Part shown: positions 1 through 9,283 of the stretch, piece by piece
Layout of the letters: each line of letters begins with the position of its first letter
Numbering within the stretch: the stretch's first letter is position 1
NCBI GenBank assembly: GCA_021464525.1
Contig: JADRCO010001248.1
Span: forward strand, 1-20,960
Source of the DNA: Rhizophagus sp. LPA8_4_AMF
Lineage: Eukaryota > Glomeromycota > Glomeromycetes > Glomerales > Glomeraceae
Length of the DNA: 20,960 bases
Direction: 5' to 3'
Made by a program: the position numbers and the translations under genes
The notes under the pieces: generated by a model
What the model saw: the letters and a program-made list of their open reading frames with translations, nothing else
Database searches by the model: none
What the model was told of the DNA's origin: nothing

Positions 1-80
1 GTGAATTTTAACAAAAATCAATAAAGTTTTGCCATATTTGGCATTAATTTTAAATCGGGCGTCACTTTCGGACGCGACTG
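1..80. mobile_element. Terminal inverted repeat end of a Tc1/mariner-like DNA transposon (truncated by window edge)
   Basis: The segment is GC-richer than its surroundings and ends in GGACGCGACTG followed by TA at 81-82. Read on the minus strand it opens TA-CAGTCGCGTCC, the CAGT-type terminus with TA target duplication usual for Tc1/mariner/pogo elements. The body of the element would lie left of the window. Sequence beyond 82 switches abruptly to an AT array, which supports 80/81 as the boundary. No transposase is visible here, so it could equally be a non-autonomous copy. Confidence 0.6.
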
Positions 81-82
81 TA

Positions 83-240
83 CATTAAAGTATATTTTAA
101 GAGTATTTTAGGTATATTTTAGGTATATTATAAGTATATTGCGAATTAAAATTGATACTTATTTTAAGTATATTTTAATAAAATTTTAAGTATATTTTAA
201 GTATAAAGACTTTTCATAGGGTGAGTAAAAAAATTTTTCA
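83..240. repeat. AT-rich array of TTTTAAGTATA-like units
   Basis: Imperfect copies of (A)AGTATATTTTA recur from about 88 to 204 (for example near 88, 110, 122, 134, 166 and 185-204). They are followed by a GTGAGTAAAAAAATTTTT edge at 221-238. A similar array in the opposite orientation closes the window at 20895-20960. No coding potential is seen. Confidence 0.6.
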
Positions 241-327
241 TTAGTACACATTAACTATCAATTAATTTGTAATTTGTCAATAAACTATAAATTTAATTAG
301 TAGTAAATCTAGTAAAATTTATATTTA

Positions 328-989
328 CACAGTGAAATTTGATAAACAGGATTTATCTATTCCATTAATAATATCTAGTTTATCAGAATATCTAATATAG
401 TGAAAAATTTTGATATATCGGATTTCAATATAAAATCATGTGATAATCCAGTATATCAAATTTTTACTATATATGTGACGTAATAAAAATTTAAACTCTT
501 TATTTATAAAATTTATCAAAATATTTAAGTCATAAAAATATGTATTAATTAAATTTAATTATATTAATAACTTCAGCCAGAATTAAGAATTTCATAATTC
601 TGGCATGCTTGATGATTGTATTAAAATTACCATTTTTAAGAATCTTGCATCATCTAATATAGAATAAAACATCTTTTACATCCAACAAAACCAGATATCT
701 TAATTTCATCAGAAACTAAATAATTTATATTTAATAACATAGATAAATTAAGATTTACTGCATTATGTTACTTTAATTTTATTGGTTCCTAATCATATGA
801 TCTGATTTATCAAATCATTTTTACTATAATTGGTTAGAAATTTGATCTATTTAGCGAATATTGAAACTTTACTAGTAAATTCTAGTATATCAAAACTATT
901 TTAATATATGTGATTTGGTTTCAGTAAAAAAGTCCAGTTTAAGCCCAAATCCAGTTTATCAAAGATCTGATTTATTGAATTTCACTGTG
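328..989. mobile_element. Non-autonomous TIR element (MITE-like), TA target duplication
   Basis: The left end reads TA-CACAGTGAAATTTGATAAA (TA at 326-327) and the right end is its near-perfect inverse, GAATTTCACTGTG-TA (TA at 990-991). The 662 bp between them have no open reading frame of note. Subterminal motifs of the TTTATCAGA/TGATAAA type recur near 360, 380, 800 and 955, as is common in transposase-binding ends. The TA duplication and CACAGTG terminus suggest mobilisation by a Tc1/mariner-type transposase. Only the two ends are well conserved, so the copy is not recent. Confidence 0.75.
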
Positions 990-1061
990 TAATTATATTA
1001 ATAATAATATAAAATTTGTAATTTTCAATTATTTTTTTTGAAATTACCTTTACAAGAAATA

Positions 1062-1528
1062 CAGTCAGACCCCTATATAGTCACATCCCATATAGTCATA
1101 TCATATAAAATTCCTCTATATAATCACGCCTTTAGAAAAAACCAACTTATATAATTATTATATAAAAAACCTTTATATAATCACAACATAGTCACAACTA
1201 TAGATGGCCCCTAAATTGATTTTTCATAAAACTAATTTTGGCAAGTAATTTTAGCATTATGATATTTTTTAATATTTTTTATATAAATAATTATAAAATA
1301 ATTAAATAATTTAATGTATTTTAAGTTAAAGAATTCAAAAAAACTTAAATAAAATTTTGGCTATTAAATAAATTAATTTCGGAAATTAAAAAACAATTTC
1401 GGCATTTTAGATTTTGGCTTCTAGCCGAAATTAAAAAAAGCAATTTCAGGGCCATCTATAGTCACAACCTCTATATAGTCACCAATTTTTTGTGAAACCG
1501 ATTAGGTGACTATATAAAGGGCTAACTG
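1062..1528. mobile_element. Non-autonomous TIR element, CAGTCAGACCC family, TA target duplication, with nested insertion
   Basis: The left terminus is TA-CAGTCAGACCCCTATATAG and the right terminus, read inverted, is TA-CAGTTAGCCCTTTATATAG. TA flanks are at 1060-1061 and 1529-1530. Both arms contain several subterminal copies of CTATATAGTCAC. There is no coding capacity. The centre (1203-1456) is interrupted by a second inverted-repeat element. Outer arms without that insert total about 213 bp. The CAGT terminus and TA flank place it with Tc1/mariner/pogo-derived MITEs. Confidence 0.8.
1203..1456. mobile_element. Nested inverted-repeat element with GATGGCCC ends
   Basis: The segment opens GATGGCCCCTAAATTG and closes CAATTTCAGGGCCATC, an inverted pair. 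It is flanked on both sides by TATA, so the exact duplication (TA or TATA) is ambiguous because the flank is palindromic. It sits inside the CTATATAGTCAC arms of the surrounding element, so it inserted later. It is 254 bp with no coding potential. A similar GGCCATCTATA end occurs alone near 20884-20894. Confidence 0.65.
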
Positions 1529-1541
1529 TAGTAATTTTATT

Positions 1542-2897
1542 ATGAAGTAAATTTTTATATATACAGTATATCTAATAAGCATATAGTTTATTTCAGAAAT
1601 ATAAAGTATAAATTATTAAAATATAATATTAAATCTATTATTATAAATATAAAATATTAATTTTTTAAGTATTAAAAAATACTTTTTTAAAGTTAAAAAA
1701 TTAAATTTGAAAAAAATAAAATTAAAATATTAAAAATATTTATTTGTTTAGTATATATTTATTTTATAAAAAATTTTATTTGTAATTTCTGTAAAAATTC
1801 TGTAAAAATTCTATAAATATAATACATTTTATGGAAAAATAACTAAAAATTTAATCAATTTAAATAATTTTTATATTTTAAAATTATAAATTTTATAAGT
1901 GTAATACATTTACAAATATAATATATATGAAATAAAAAAAATACGAAATAAACTTTTTATAAAAATAATTATAAAAGAATAAAAATTAAATAAGTATTTT
2001 TAATTAATTAAATGTTCACTTTTACTATAGTAAATTTTTATATAGTAAATAATTTGGTATAGTAAAAAAAAGTTAAGGTACAGATTTTTTTATAAAAAAT
2101 AATTTTTGATATACTGATTTCTATAATTTATAATTCAAATTTAAATATTAGAACTAGGATTAATAAAATAATCCTTTATATAGTGAAGATTTCTATTATA
2201 ATAAATTTTCAAATATTACACAATTAATTAATAAATTTGATTATATATATAATACATGAAAAAAAGTAATTAGAATAAATTTTCAAGTCAATATTTAGCT
2301 AGTAAATAACCTATATCATATTAAAAAATATATATTTTTTATATATAAACATTTTTAAGAATACTTTTATCTTAATATATGATATGTAACTGAATTTTTA
2401 ATAAAATTTTATATTATAATGTGTTAAATTCAATCAACCAAATATTAATTTTTTTTTTTTGTTTTTCAAAAATTTTAACTTTAATTTTATTATTAATGTA
2501 CAGTAAAAACTTTATCAGATATACTTTATAATTCAATAAATGAAATAAAAAAAAATTCCTAAATTTGATTGGATATTTACCATGAAACTGCTTTTTAAAG
2601 TTGCTCAATTAGTTAATATTAGGTAATTTATTTTTTTTTAATGATTTTTTAGACAACTTAAATTTTAATAGGTGGATAGTATGTAGTTTGTTGTTAATAT
2701 AACTTTTGTAACTTATTTATCATTATATCCATAAATTTTATATGCTACTGACATTTATTCGTTATATAGCAAATGAAAATATTTTTCTAATTATTTTTTT
2801 CACGTATTGTAATATTACAAATAAGTTTAGATTTAATTGTTAAATTTAATAATAGTATTCATGGTATTAGTATGTAATAATAATATGAATAGAAAAG
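1542..2897. other. AT-rich gene-free stretch
   Basis: It is almost pure A/T with long homopolymer runs. Motifs of the TATAGTAAATTTT/ACTATAGTAAA type near 2014-2065 and 2170-2215 look like worn ends of the same small inverted-repeat families found nearby, but no pair with flanking TA could be defined. The short minus-strand frame near 2414-2608 encodes only Lys/Ile/Asn/Phe-rich sequence, as expected by chance. No gene, RNA or promoter is supported. Confidence 0.6.
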
Positions 2898-2899
2898 TA

Positions 2900-3070
2900 C
2901 AGTCAACCTTTTATATAATAAACCCTCGATGTAGTGAATTTTAAGTACACTTATAATTAATTTACTCTTGTTATAGTGAAGTAACTAATCAAATTGCTTA
3001 AAATCTTCACTATAGTTCTATAGTGAAGTAAAGTCCAGAACCTAGGGTTCATTATATAGAGGGTTGACTG
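2900..3070. mobile_element. Short MITE, CAGTCAACC family, TA target duplication
   Basis: The left end is TA-CAGTCAACCTTTTATATAA. The right end, inverted, is TA-CAGTCAACCCTCTATATAA. TA flanks are at 2898-2899 and 3071-3072. Complementarity extends inward through AATGAACCCT and a further inner pair of ACTATAGTGAAG-type motifs, so the 171 bp can fold into a long hairpin. It is related to lone ends at about 3505-3536 and 16650-16700. It is non-coding and Tc1/mariner/pogo-like in its terminus. Confidence 0.8.
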
Positions 3071-3072
3071 TA

Positions 3073-3714
3073 TTAAAGATAATATTATGAACATTGATAA
3101 TATTAATTTTAAATCTTTATATTTTAATGAAAGGGATTTTTATAATTATTAATCAAATAGTTTTTATAAATAATTGTATTACAGATTTGCAGTAATTGCA
3201 TTTACTATAATAAAGTAATAATTTTAAATGATACAAATATATATAAAAGTATTTATATATAAGTTTACAAAAAAAAATTATTTTTATTGCATATTTTTTT
3301 GAAATTTATTTTTATTTTATAGAGTAAATAAAAGGTATCAGTAATAATTACAAAGATATCATGTTTTTTAAAATATATTTAGTTATTATAATATAAATGA
3401 TATAATTATAAGGTTTCTTAATATAGTAAAATCATATTTTATTCACTATATATATGTATTATGTAATTAGTAAATTCCTTTACTATAATGATTTTTAATT
3501 TTCAGCTTATAAATTCATTATAGAAAGGGTGAATTGTATTTATTTTTGCTAATTAAAAAATTACTTTATATTTTTTATTATACAAATAGTTAATTAAAAT
3601 CCTTTTATTTTAAAATATAGCATCTTATAATTTAAGTAAATGATATATTTAATACTTTTTGTTATCTTTGTAATCAAATTACCATAAATTAATTTAAGAA
3701 TTTTTATAACTATA
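3073..3714. other. AT-rich gene-free stretch with a lone MITE end near 3505-3536
   Basis: No reading frame of interest is present. At about 3505-3536 the sequence AGAAAGGGTGAATTG-TA is an inverted relative of the CAGTTCACCCTCTCT and CAGTCAACCCTCTAT ends elsewhere in the window, with TA at 3537-3538. No convincing left partner was found; degenerate ACTATAATAAAG motifs near 3203 are a weak candidate. Otherwise it is A/T homopolymers and short repeats. Confidence 0.5.
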
Positions 3715-3830
3715 ACCGTCGGTGATGATCACCGGTGACTGAAATTATGATGATCGACCAGCATTAAAAAAATATCGTGCTGGTAAAAATTGATAATTCT
3801 GGCCAACGGTGATGATAACCCCCGGTGATT
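3715..3830. repeat. GC-richer imperfect hairpin with duplicated GGTGATGAT motifs
   Basis: An island of moderate GC lies in an AT desert. ACCAGCA (3757-3763) and TGCTGGT (3778-3784) form a perfect 7 bp stem with a 14-base loop. Outward pairing continues imperfectly (AATTATGATGAT against AATTATCAATTT, TCACCGG against CCGGTGA). CGGTGATGAT occurs as a direct repeat near 3720 and 3807, and TCACCGGTGA is itself a palindrome. It may be a small decayed foldback element. No host-gene assignment is possible. Confidence 0.55.
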
Positions 3831-4363
3831 TGAAGTAAAAACCTTAATTTAATGTGATTTGTAAAAATAATTTATTAAAAATAAATAAATAGGGTAGTAA
3901 ATAAACAAATGTTTCTATTGCTTAATATTTAACATGTTCTATTTACAAAATTATTATAACAGATAAGTATTATTTTATATAATAAGGATAACACAAAAAA
4001 AAAAATTTCATTTAACAAAACAACTTTTAAACCAATTATATTTATTGTAAGATAAGAATGCTCATTTTTATTGGTTAATTAACGTTGATTGTCAAAAATT
4101 CATATGAAAACATTGGTTAAAAAGATTCCTAATCGACCGAACAAAACCAAACAATGACGCCATATGCATATTAATAAGATTAATGAGAGTAAATGAGTAA
4201 GTAAATAAAGTTCTTATTGTAACATTTTACACAATTAAAAGCATAAACTGATTTACGTAAACCTGATAATAATTTAATAGGGTTCATTAAATTTTTTTTA
4301 CATAAATTTGATAGACACAAAGCTAATTTTTTTTTTTTCGTTCGCTTGCGATACTTTAAAATC
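3831..4363. promoter_or_regulatory. Upstream region of the lectin-aerolysin gene
   Basis: This AT-rich, non-coding stretch lies immediately 5' of the gene at 4364. The last 40 bases contain a T-run (about 4327-4338) and then CGTTCGCTTGCG just before the start codon. No clear TATA box or named operator could be assigned. The promoter role is inferred from position only. Confidence 0.35.
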
Positions 4364-5857
4364 ATGAAAATGAAAACTTATTTTCTGCCGTTCCTTTTTA
4401 TAACTCATGCATACTGTGCTTTAATCCCTAATAATAGGGTTATCATAAATTCCGATTCTACTCAAGACTTTAACTTGGTTGAAGGAATTACATATAAAAT
4501 TGTGCATTTGAAGTCCGGTTTGAACTTGGATAGCGATAGTAACAATATTCATGTCAGTTCTTCATTTAACCCGTACCAATATTGGTCATTACGAAAGGCT
4601 AATGAAAATGAATATAACATTATAAGCGCAGTATCAAGTATGAATTTAGACGGCAATGGACAAGAAACATACATCAGTGTACCTGGAGATAATTCTGTGT
4701 CTAATCCATATCAACGCTGGGCAATTAAAAAGGTCAATAATGATACGTATAATATTGTTCATGTAAATTCTGAATCACGGAATTTAGATAGCAATGGTCA
4801 AGAAGTTTATATCAGTTCTTACGAAAATAATTCTGAGAACAATATTTATCAACATTGGTCCTTTGAACCCAGTAATTATAAATTAAACGCGGTAGTAATG
4901 GACTTTGAATATCCTCCTGATCTAAAACAAAAACTTGATCGTTACAAGACACGCACCAACCTTTTAAGCGGTAGTCTTGTAATTAACAATCCAACAAATG
5001 GAACAATAGCACAAACAATTGATAAAACTGAAAAAAAATCAAGTAGTTATACTTTAAAAATCAGAAAGTCAGAATCATTTAAAGTTACAAAGAATATTGG
5101 TGTATCATTTGATATTGGTAGAACCATTTTCGGGATTTTAGGACTAAACACAGGATTCCATGGTGGAATTAAAAATGAGTTCAATTCAACTCATGAGGAA
5201 GAATACAAGAAATCCGTGAAAGAATTAGTTTCATATCGTATTCGACAGAAAGTTGAAGCACCGCCTCTTACCTCAATTATGGTTAATAGTTCGGTAGATA
5301 AGATTAGCATTGACATACCGTTTAAAGCCAAAATTCGAGTCACTGGCAAAGCTGATAGATTGGACGAATATGGAAGGATTGTTCCAATGGCCGATGTTGA
5401 TGCTAACGCACTTAGATATTATCTTCAAAAAGAATATTACGATGCTAAAGTTGTAGCTGAAGAAGGAAATTCCCTTATTATCACTACAAACGGTAATTTG
5501 AAAGTAGATGGTTATGGATTTAACGCGTTAATTGATGCAATTCCTATAAAGAATCATCCGAGCAATCCTCCTAATCCTCCGAGTCCTCCTAATTTTCCTA
5601 ATCCTTCTGACCCTTCTAATCCTTCTAACCCCGATCCCAACGTTCCTAACTCTCCTAATTCTCCTGCTTATCCTAACCCTCCTAATTCTCCTGCTTATCC
5701 TCCTAATTACTCTAAGCATAACCCGTTCTCTGAGGCCTCAGTCATGTTTTATTTCGCAATTTATCTCATGATTGTTTTCTCCCTTTTTACTTTATTGATC
5801 TTCGTTGTTTACAAATTGTGGACTCATTTTGCCAACAGAAGAGTTTACCTTCGTTAA
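4364..5857 (+). CDS. Membrane-anchored beta-trefoil lectin / aerolysin-like (ETX-MTX2-type) protein
   Basis: Intronless, 497 aa. I chose the first ATG (4364); a second in-frame ATG at 4370 gives almost the same product. Residues 1-18 form a signal peptide ending HAYC. Residues about 24-170 form a ricin-B-type beta-trefoil with three QxW motifs (Q72-W74, Q117-W119, Q163-W165) and repeated NLD(S/G) turns. Residues about 172-395 resemble the aerolysin/ETX-MTX2 fold: long Ser/Thr-rich amphipathic strands, a Gly-rich central hairpin near 246-275, and a QKVEAPPLTS turn at 295-304. Residues 399-449 are a Pro/Asn/Ser stalk. Residues about 459-483 are a hydrophobic helix followed by a short basic tail. 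The lectin-plus-aerolysin pairing is known from fungal lectins such as the Laetiporus LSL, but those are soluble. A stalk plus transmembrane anchor is unusual. The frame is intact. Sugar binding and any membrane activity are inferred, not shown. Confidence 0.85.
   Translation: MKMKTYFLPFLFITHAYCALIPNNRVIINSDSTQDFNLVEGITYKIVHLKSGLNLDSDSNNIHVSSSFNPYQYWSLRKANENEYNIISAVSSMNLDGNGQETYISVPGDNSVSNPYQRWAIKKVNNDTYNIVHVNSESRNLDSNGQEVYISSYENNSENNIYQHWSFEPSNYKLNAVVMDFEYPPDLKQKLDRYKTRTNLLSGSLVINNPTNGTIAQTIDKTEKKSSSYTLKIRKSESFKVTKNIGVSFDIGRTIFGILGLNTGFHGGIKNEFNSTHEEEYKKSVKELVSYRIRQKVEAPPLTSIMVNSSVDKISIDIPFKAKIRVTGKADRLDEYGRIVPMADVDANALRYYLQKEYYDAKVVAEEGNSLIITTNGNLKVDGYGFNALIDAIPIKNHPSNPPNPPSPPNFPNPSDPSNPSNPDPNVPNSPNSPAYPNPPNSPAYPPNYSKHNPFSEASVMFYFAIYLMIVFSLFTLLIFVVYKLWTHFANRRVYLR
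5558..5713 (+). repeat. Pro/Asn/Ser-coding minisatellite inside the lectin-aerolysin gene
   Basis: Imperfect in-frame repeats of CCTAATCCTCC / CCTAATTCTCC units encode PNPP, SNPSNP and NSPAYP motifs. The longer unit CCTAATTCTCCTGCTTATCC occurs twice (about 5653-5699). It forms an extended stalk between the aerolysin-like domain and the membrane helix. Tract length probably varies between isolates. Confidence 0.75.
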
Positions 5858-7411
5858 AATAACGAGCAATTTGATTGTCAATATCTATATAGATAGAAAA
5901 TTATTTGTGAATTTTTTTACATTTGATCGTATTTTTGAGTTAAAATAAATTATAGTTTATTGTTGTCTTCATTTTATAATGTGAAAATTGGCATGGTTTT
6001 CTTCCTTTCAAAGTTAATGACGTCCACTTAAATATTAATTTTCTTCCGCCATCGTTTGTGCTGTCACGTGTTGATAATCACACACTTCCTAAATATAGTC
6101 AATTATAACAATATTTACTATTAAAATAGTACGTATAATTACATAGAAGAAGCACTAAAAGCACTGTAAAAAAATAAAAATAAAGCAGCTAGTTAATTTT
6201 GACAATTTTTTGATTAATAAAATTTATTTTTATATGGATTTTTTTCTTATTATTTAATATTATACAATTTTGTTTTTTATTAAAAAATAATGATTAATTA
6301 TAAGGAACTTTGATTGATAAATCTAATTTATTACAATAAATCTATATTTATAAACTAATTATCTTTAATATTTTAAATATAAAATAAAAAGCAATTTAGT
6401 TATAATATTTTTTTGTATTTTATCTGTTATGTTATTTTTTTCACAAATAATAATATTATCATTAGGATAATAAAATAAAGTACCAAGTCATCACTAAAAT
6501 TATAGGTTAAAATAATTACTTTTTATTACAAAATATTTTAATATTTTACAAATTTATATTTAAATTGATTTTGATATTAAATACTTGGCAATTTTACTAT
6601 AGCAAAAAAAACTGTTTCAATTTTACTAGCATTCTAGCAATAAGTTTTAAAAAAAAACTATTTCAATTTATTAGCAATAAGTTTTAATAAGTTTTACTAT
6701 TTTAAAATTTATAATTAAATATATTAAGTAATAAAATTTTATATATAATTATATAAAATTATTTGTATATTTAATAAATATTGATTTGCAATTGATAATA
6801 TTTAATATTTATTGCAAATATTGCAAATATTTAAACTTTAATTATTTGCATTATAAATTGTATAGTACAAGTACAGTATATGTACGTATACAAAGTTTAA
6901 ATTGTAAATCTAAAACGGATTTGATCAATTATAATTCAATAAAAAGTTAATGACTTCTTTCTTTTTCCATTCATTATTGGTAGTTAAGGTCGATCTATAA
7001 GTATTCTTAATTCATTTAATAATTGACAGGTTACATACAGTACTTAGTCGCCTCACTATCGATAATGAGTGGAATTTTTAATTTATATATTTTTAGTTCG
7101 AAGGATACAATTACTAGATAAATCACTTACATCTTGGGCCTTTATTCCTTAAATGGTAACTTATTCAAATCACAATTCTATTAGAGAAAGATAATCATAA
7201 TTCTGCATCCCTTATTTCTATCGTCTTGCAGATGTTGCAGTGAAGTGAATTTTATCTTCACTATTGTTTTACAAAATATAATTCTTTACAATCTATAAAT
7301 TTTCATGTGATCCAAATTACGATGGATATAAAAATCGTATCACAAAACACATTAACAATTTTTTTTCCCTCAACGAAGAAAAATTTAAAATTGAAAATTT
7401 TTTTTTTTATA
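5858..7411. other. AT-rich intergenic region between the lectin-aerolysin and MATH-BTB genes
   Basis: A polyadenylation-type AATAAA lies at 5944-5949, about 90 bases after the stop at 5857. A CACGTG (E-box-type) palindrome lies near 6066. Around 6608-6678 a unit AAAAAAAACT(G/A)TTTCAATTT...TAGCA is directly duplicated. Around 6780-6840 TTTGCAATA motifs repeat in both orientations. From about 6950 to 7400 base composition is more mixed, consistent with promoter and leader of the gene starting at 7412. No gene is supported. Confidence 0.5.
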
Positions 7412-8322
7412 ATGGCAACCCTAAGAAGAACGTCAATTATACCGATAACAACTGCACAAATGCAAACGGCACCAATTTATAATTCGTCATCAATTATGCC
7501 ACCAGAACCAACAAGTCAAAATAAAGTAACAATGTGTTTTCAATATTCATATTCAGGAATTTTTAATAGTAATCAACCAATATTTAGTCCGCCATTTTCT
7601 ACTCATACTGATACCTTTTGGCAATTGAAATTCGCACCAGTATGTGTTTGTTCAAAATTATAAATATATCTATTTTTTTTTATACTCTTTTTTTTTTTAA
7701 TCAAATCTTTTTTGAACGTTTTAAAGATGTGTAGTGAATATCCAGATTATTGCTCATTAGCATTATTTTGGATTAGAAATCCTGATGAACAAAAATCAGG
7801 TCAATTATCAAATGAAAGATTACATGTAACAAAAGCATTTTTGTTTGTAAAAGATAGTGACTCAAACCGACTTATCGAAAAAAAACCAGTTAATATAAAA
7901 TCATTTCGTAATCGATGGCCTGGTCAAGGTAATTATGATTTTTCATTCTTTCAATGAATATTATAATATTAATATTTTATTAAGTTTTCCATTTCTTTTT
8001 ACTTATTTCTCTTTTCTTATTTTATTAGGATGGGGAAATTTTGTACAAAGAATATATTTATCGGACCGAATAACATTTGGAGTAGAATTTGAAACAATTC
8101 CATTACAACAAAATGAGATCACATTAATACCGAATAAATCATATCCAAATACGTTAAAAACAGCATGGGAAGAACAATTAGAGTTACCGACAGGGTCTGA
8201 TGTACAGTTTAATGTAGAAGGGCATACTTTTTACGCTTCAAGTAAAATTCTTTCAAATCGATCTCAATATTTTAAAGATATGTTCCAAGGAGATTGGTGT
8301 GAAGTTTCAAAGCCTAATTCAA

Positions 8323-8357
<35 letters not shown>

Positions 8358-8927
8358 GTAACAACAACAACAACAACAACAGAAACAGCGATTGAAGAAG
8401 TGACACCTGAGGATATTTTATTTAATCATGATATTAAACCACCAATATCTCCAGTTCCTTCAATAACAAAGGATTCAGAAACAATATCTTCACCACCAAC
8501 TTCACCTAATTCTTATATGAAATATAAAATTTTTATAACAGATTGTAATTTTGAAATATTTAAAGATATGTTAGTATTTTTATATACGGATCAAACCCCA
8601 TTTACGAAAAATCATGGTAGAGATCAATTAAATTATGCTATTGAAATATTTAGTATAGCAGATAAATACCTTATAGATGATTTACGTTATAGGGCCATGC
8701 AAGTTATTTGGGAATCTTTAACTGATGATAAAGCTGCTGAAATATTATTTAGTGTGGCGGCAAATTGGCCTGATCTAAAAGAATGTGTTTTAGATTATGT
8801 TGTAAATAGATTTAATTTTGTTAGAAAAACTGATACATTTAAAAATATCAAATCCAATCAATCTAATTATCCTAGTGCTGGTGAAGTTTTTGCCGAATTA
8901 TTACTTAAATTGGTACCAGATTCCTAA
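7412..8927 (+). CDS. MATH-BTB domain protein (SPOP-like architecture)
   Basis: Three exons: 7412-7639, 7727-7928 and 8029-8927 (442 aa). Intron 1 starts GTATGT and ends TTAAAG; intron 2 starts GTAATT and ends TTATTAG; both keep the frame. I prefer ATG 7412 (ATGGC after a T-run) over the in-frame ATG at 7322. Residues about 37-170 look like a MATH/TRAF-like domain (W-x-L-x-F-A-P, then SLALFWIRN, WGNFVQR). A BTB/POZ domain follows at about 199-365, opening GSDVQFNVEG. The BTB is interrupted at about 235-306 by a Ser/Thr-rich insert before YKIFITDCNFEIFKDML. The tail to 442 is helical. In animals and plants MATH-BTB proteins act as substrate adaptors for CUL3 ubiquitin ligases: MATH binds substrate, BTB binds cullin. 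That role is inferred here. Confidence 0.85.
8325..8381 (+). repeat. Coding (TCA)11 and (ACA)7 microsatellites in the MATH-BTB gene
   Basis: Eleven TCA units (8325-8357) and seven ACA units (8361-8381), separated by GTA, encode poly-Ser then poly-Thr. They fall in the insert that splits the BTB domain. Such trinucleotide runs can change length without shifting the frame. Confidence 0.9.
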
Positions 8928-9283
8928 GAATGGATTCATTAAATAAGTATGTACAGATTATCAAAAAAATTTGAGAGGGGATTAAACAATTAAACCAAAT
9001 TTGGGAAATAAAAAGTTTATCAGACACTTTTAACTCAATATAGCTAAAATGAATATATCAAAAAATAATACCCATTTATTCCTTTTAAAAAAGAATAAAA
9101 TTACAAGTTTACAAAGTAAAATACAATAAGAAAAAAAAAACGCTTTGTCTAATTTAATTGGTTTTTGCATTGTAATAATAACTAAACTATTTATATACAG
9201 CAACTTATTTATCTTAAGCCAATTTTTCAGAGTAAAAAATTCACTTATATTTAGTATGATTTCTTCTCTGAGATAATTCCCAC
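8928..9283. other. Shared 3' region of two convergent genes
   Basis: 356 bp lie between the stop of the MATH-BTB gene and the stop of the minus-strand BTB-BACK-TLDc gene. It is AT-rich and must hold both 3' untranslated regions and polyadenylation sites. AATAAA-like strings are present, but none can be assigned with confidence. No gene is seen. Confidence 0.5.

Noticed and set aside
2414-2608. Short minus-strand open frame of about 64 codons
   Set aside because: Its product is almost only Lys, Ile, Asn, Phe and Leu, as expected from random AT-rich DNA; no start context, splice partner or domain.
3715-3830. C/D-box snoRNA
   Set aside because: RTGATGA strings occur, but no CTGA box lies at suitable spacing with a terminal stem; the duplicated motifs fit a foldback repeat better.
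4346-4363. Earlier in-frame start (TTG at 4346) for the lectin-aerolysin gene
   Set aside because: A TTG start is not expected in a eukaryote, and the ATG at 4364 directly gives a clean signal peptide.
4180-4365. Minus-strand open frame upstream of the lectin-aerolysin gene
   Set aside because: Runs through the T-rich leader of the real gene and has no recognisable feature; chance frame.
5528-5719. Minus-strand Arg/Ile-rich frame opposite the proline stalk
   Set aside because: It is the complement of the CCTAATCCTCC repeat; repetition explains its openness.
7322-7411. N-terminal extension of the MATH-BTB protein from ATG 7322
   Set aside because: The extra residues are Lys/Phe-rich and coded by A/T homopolymers, as in an untranslated leader; ATG 7412 has better context.
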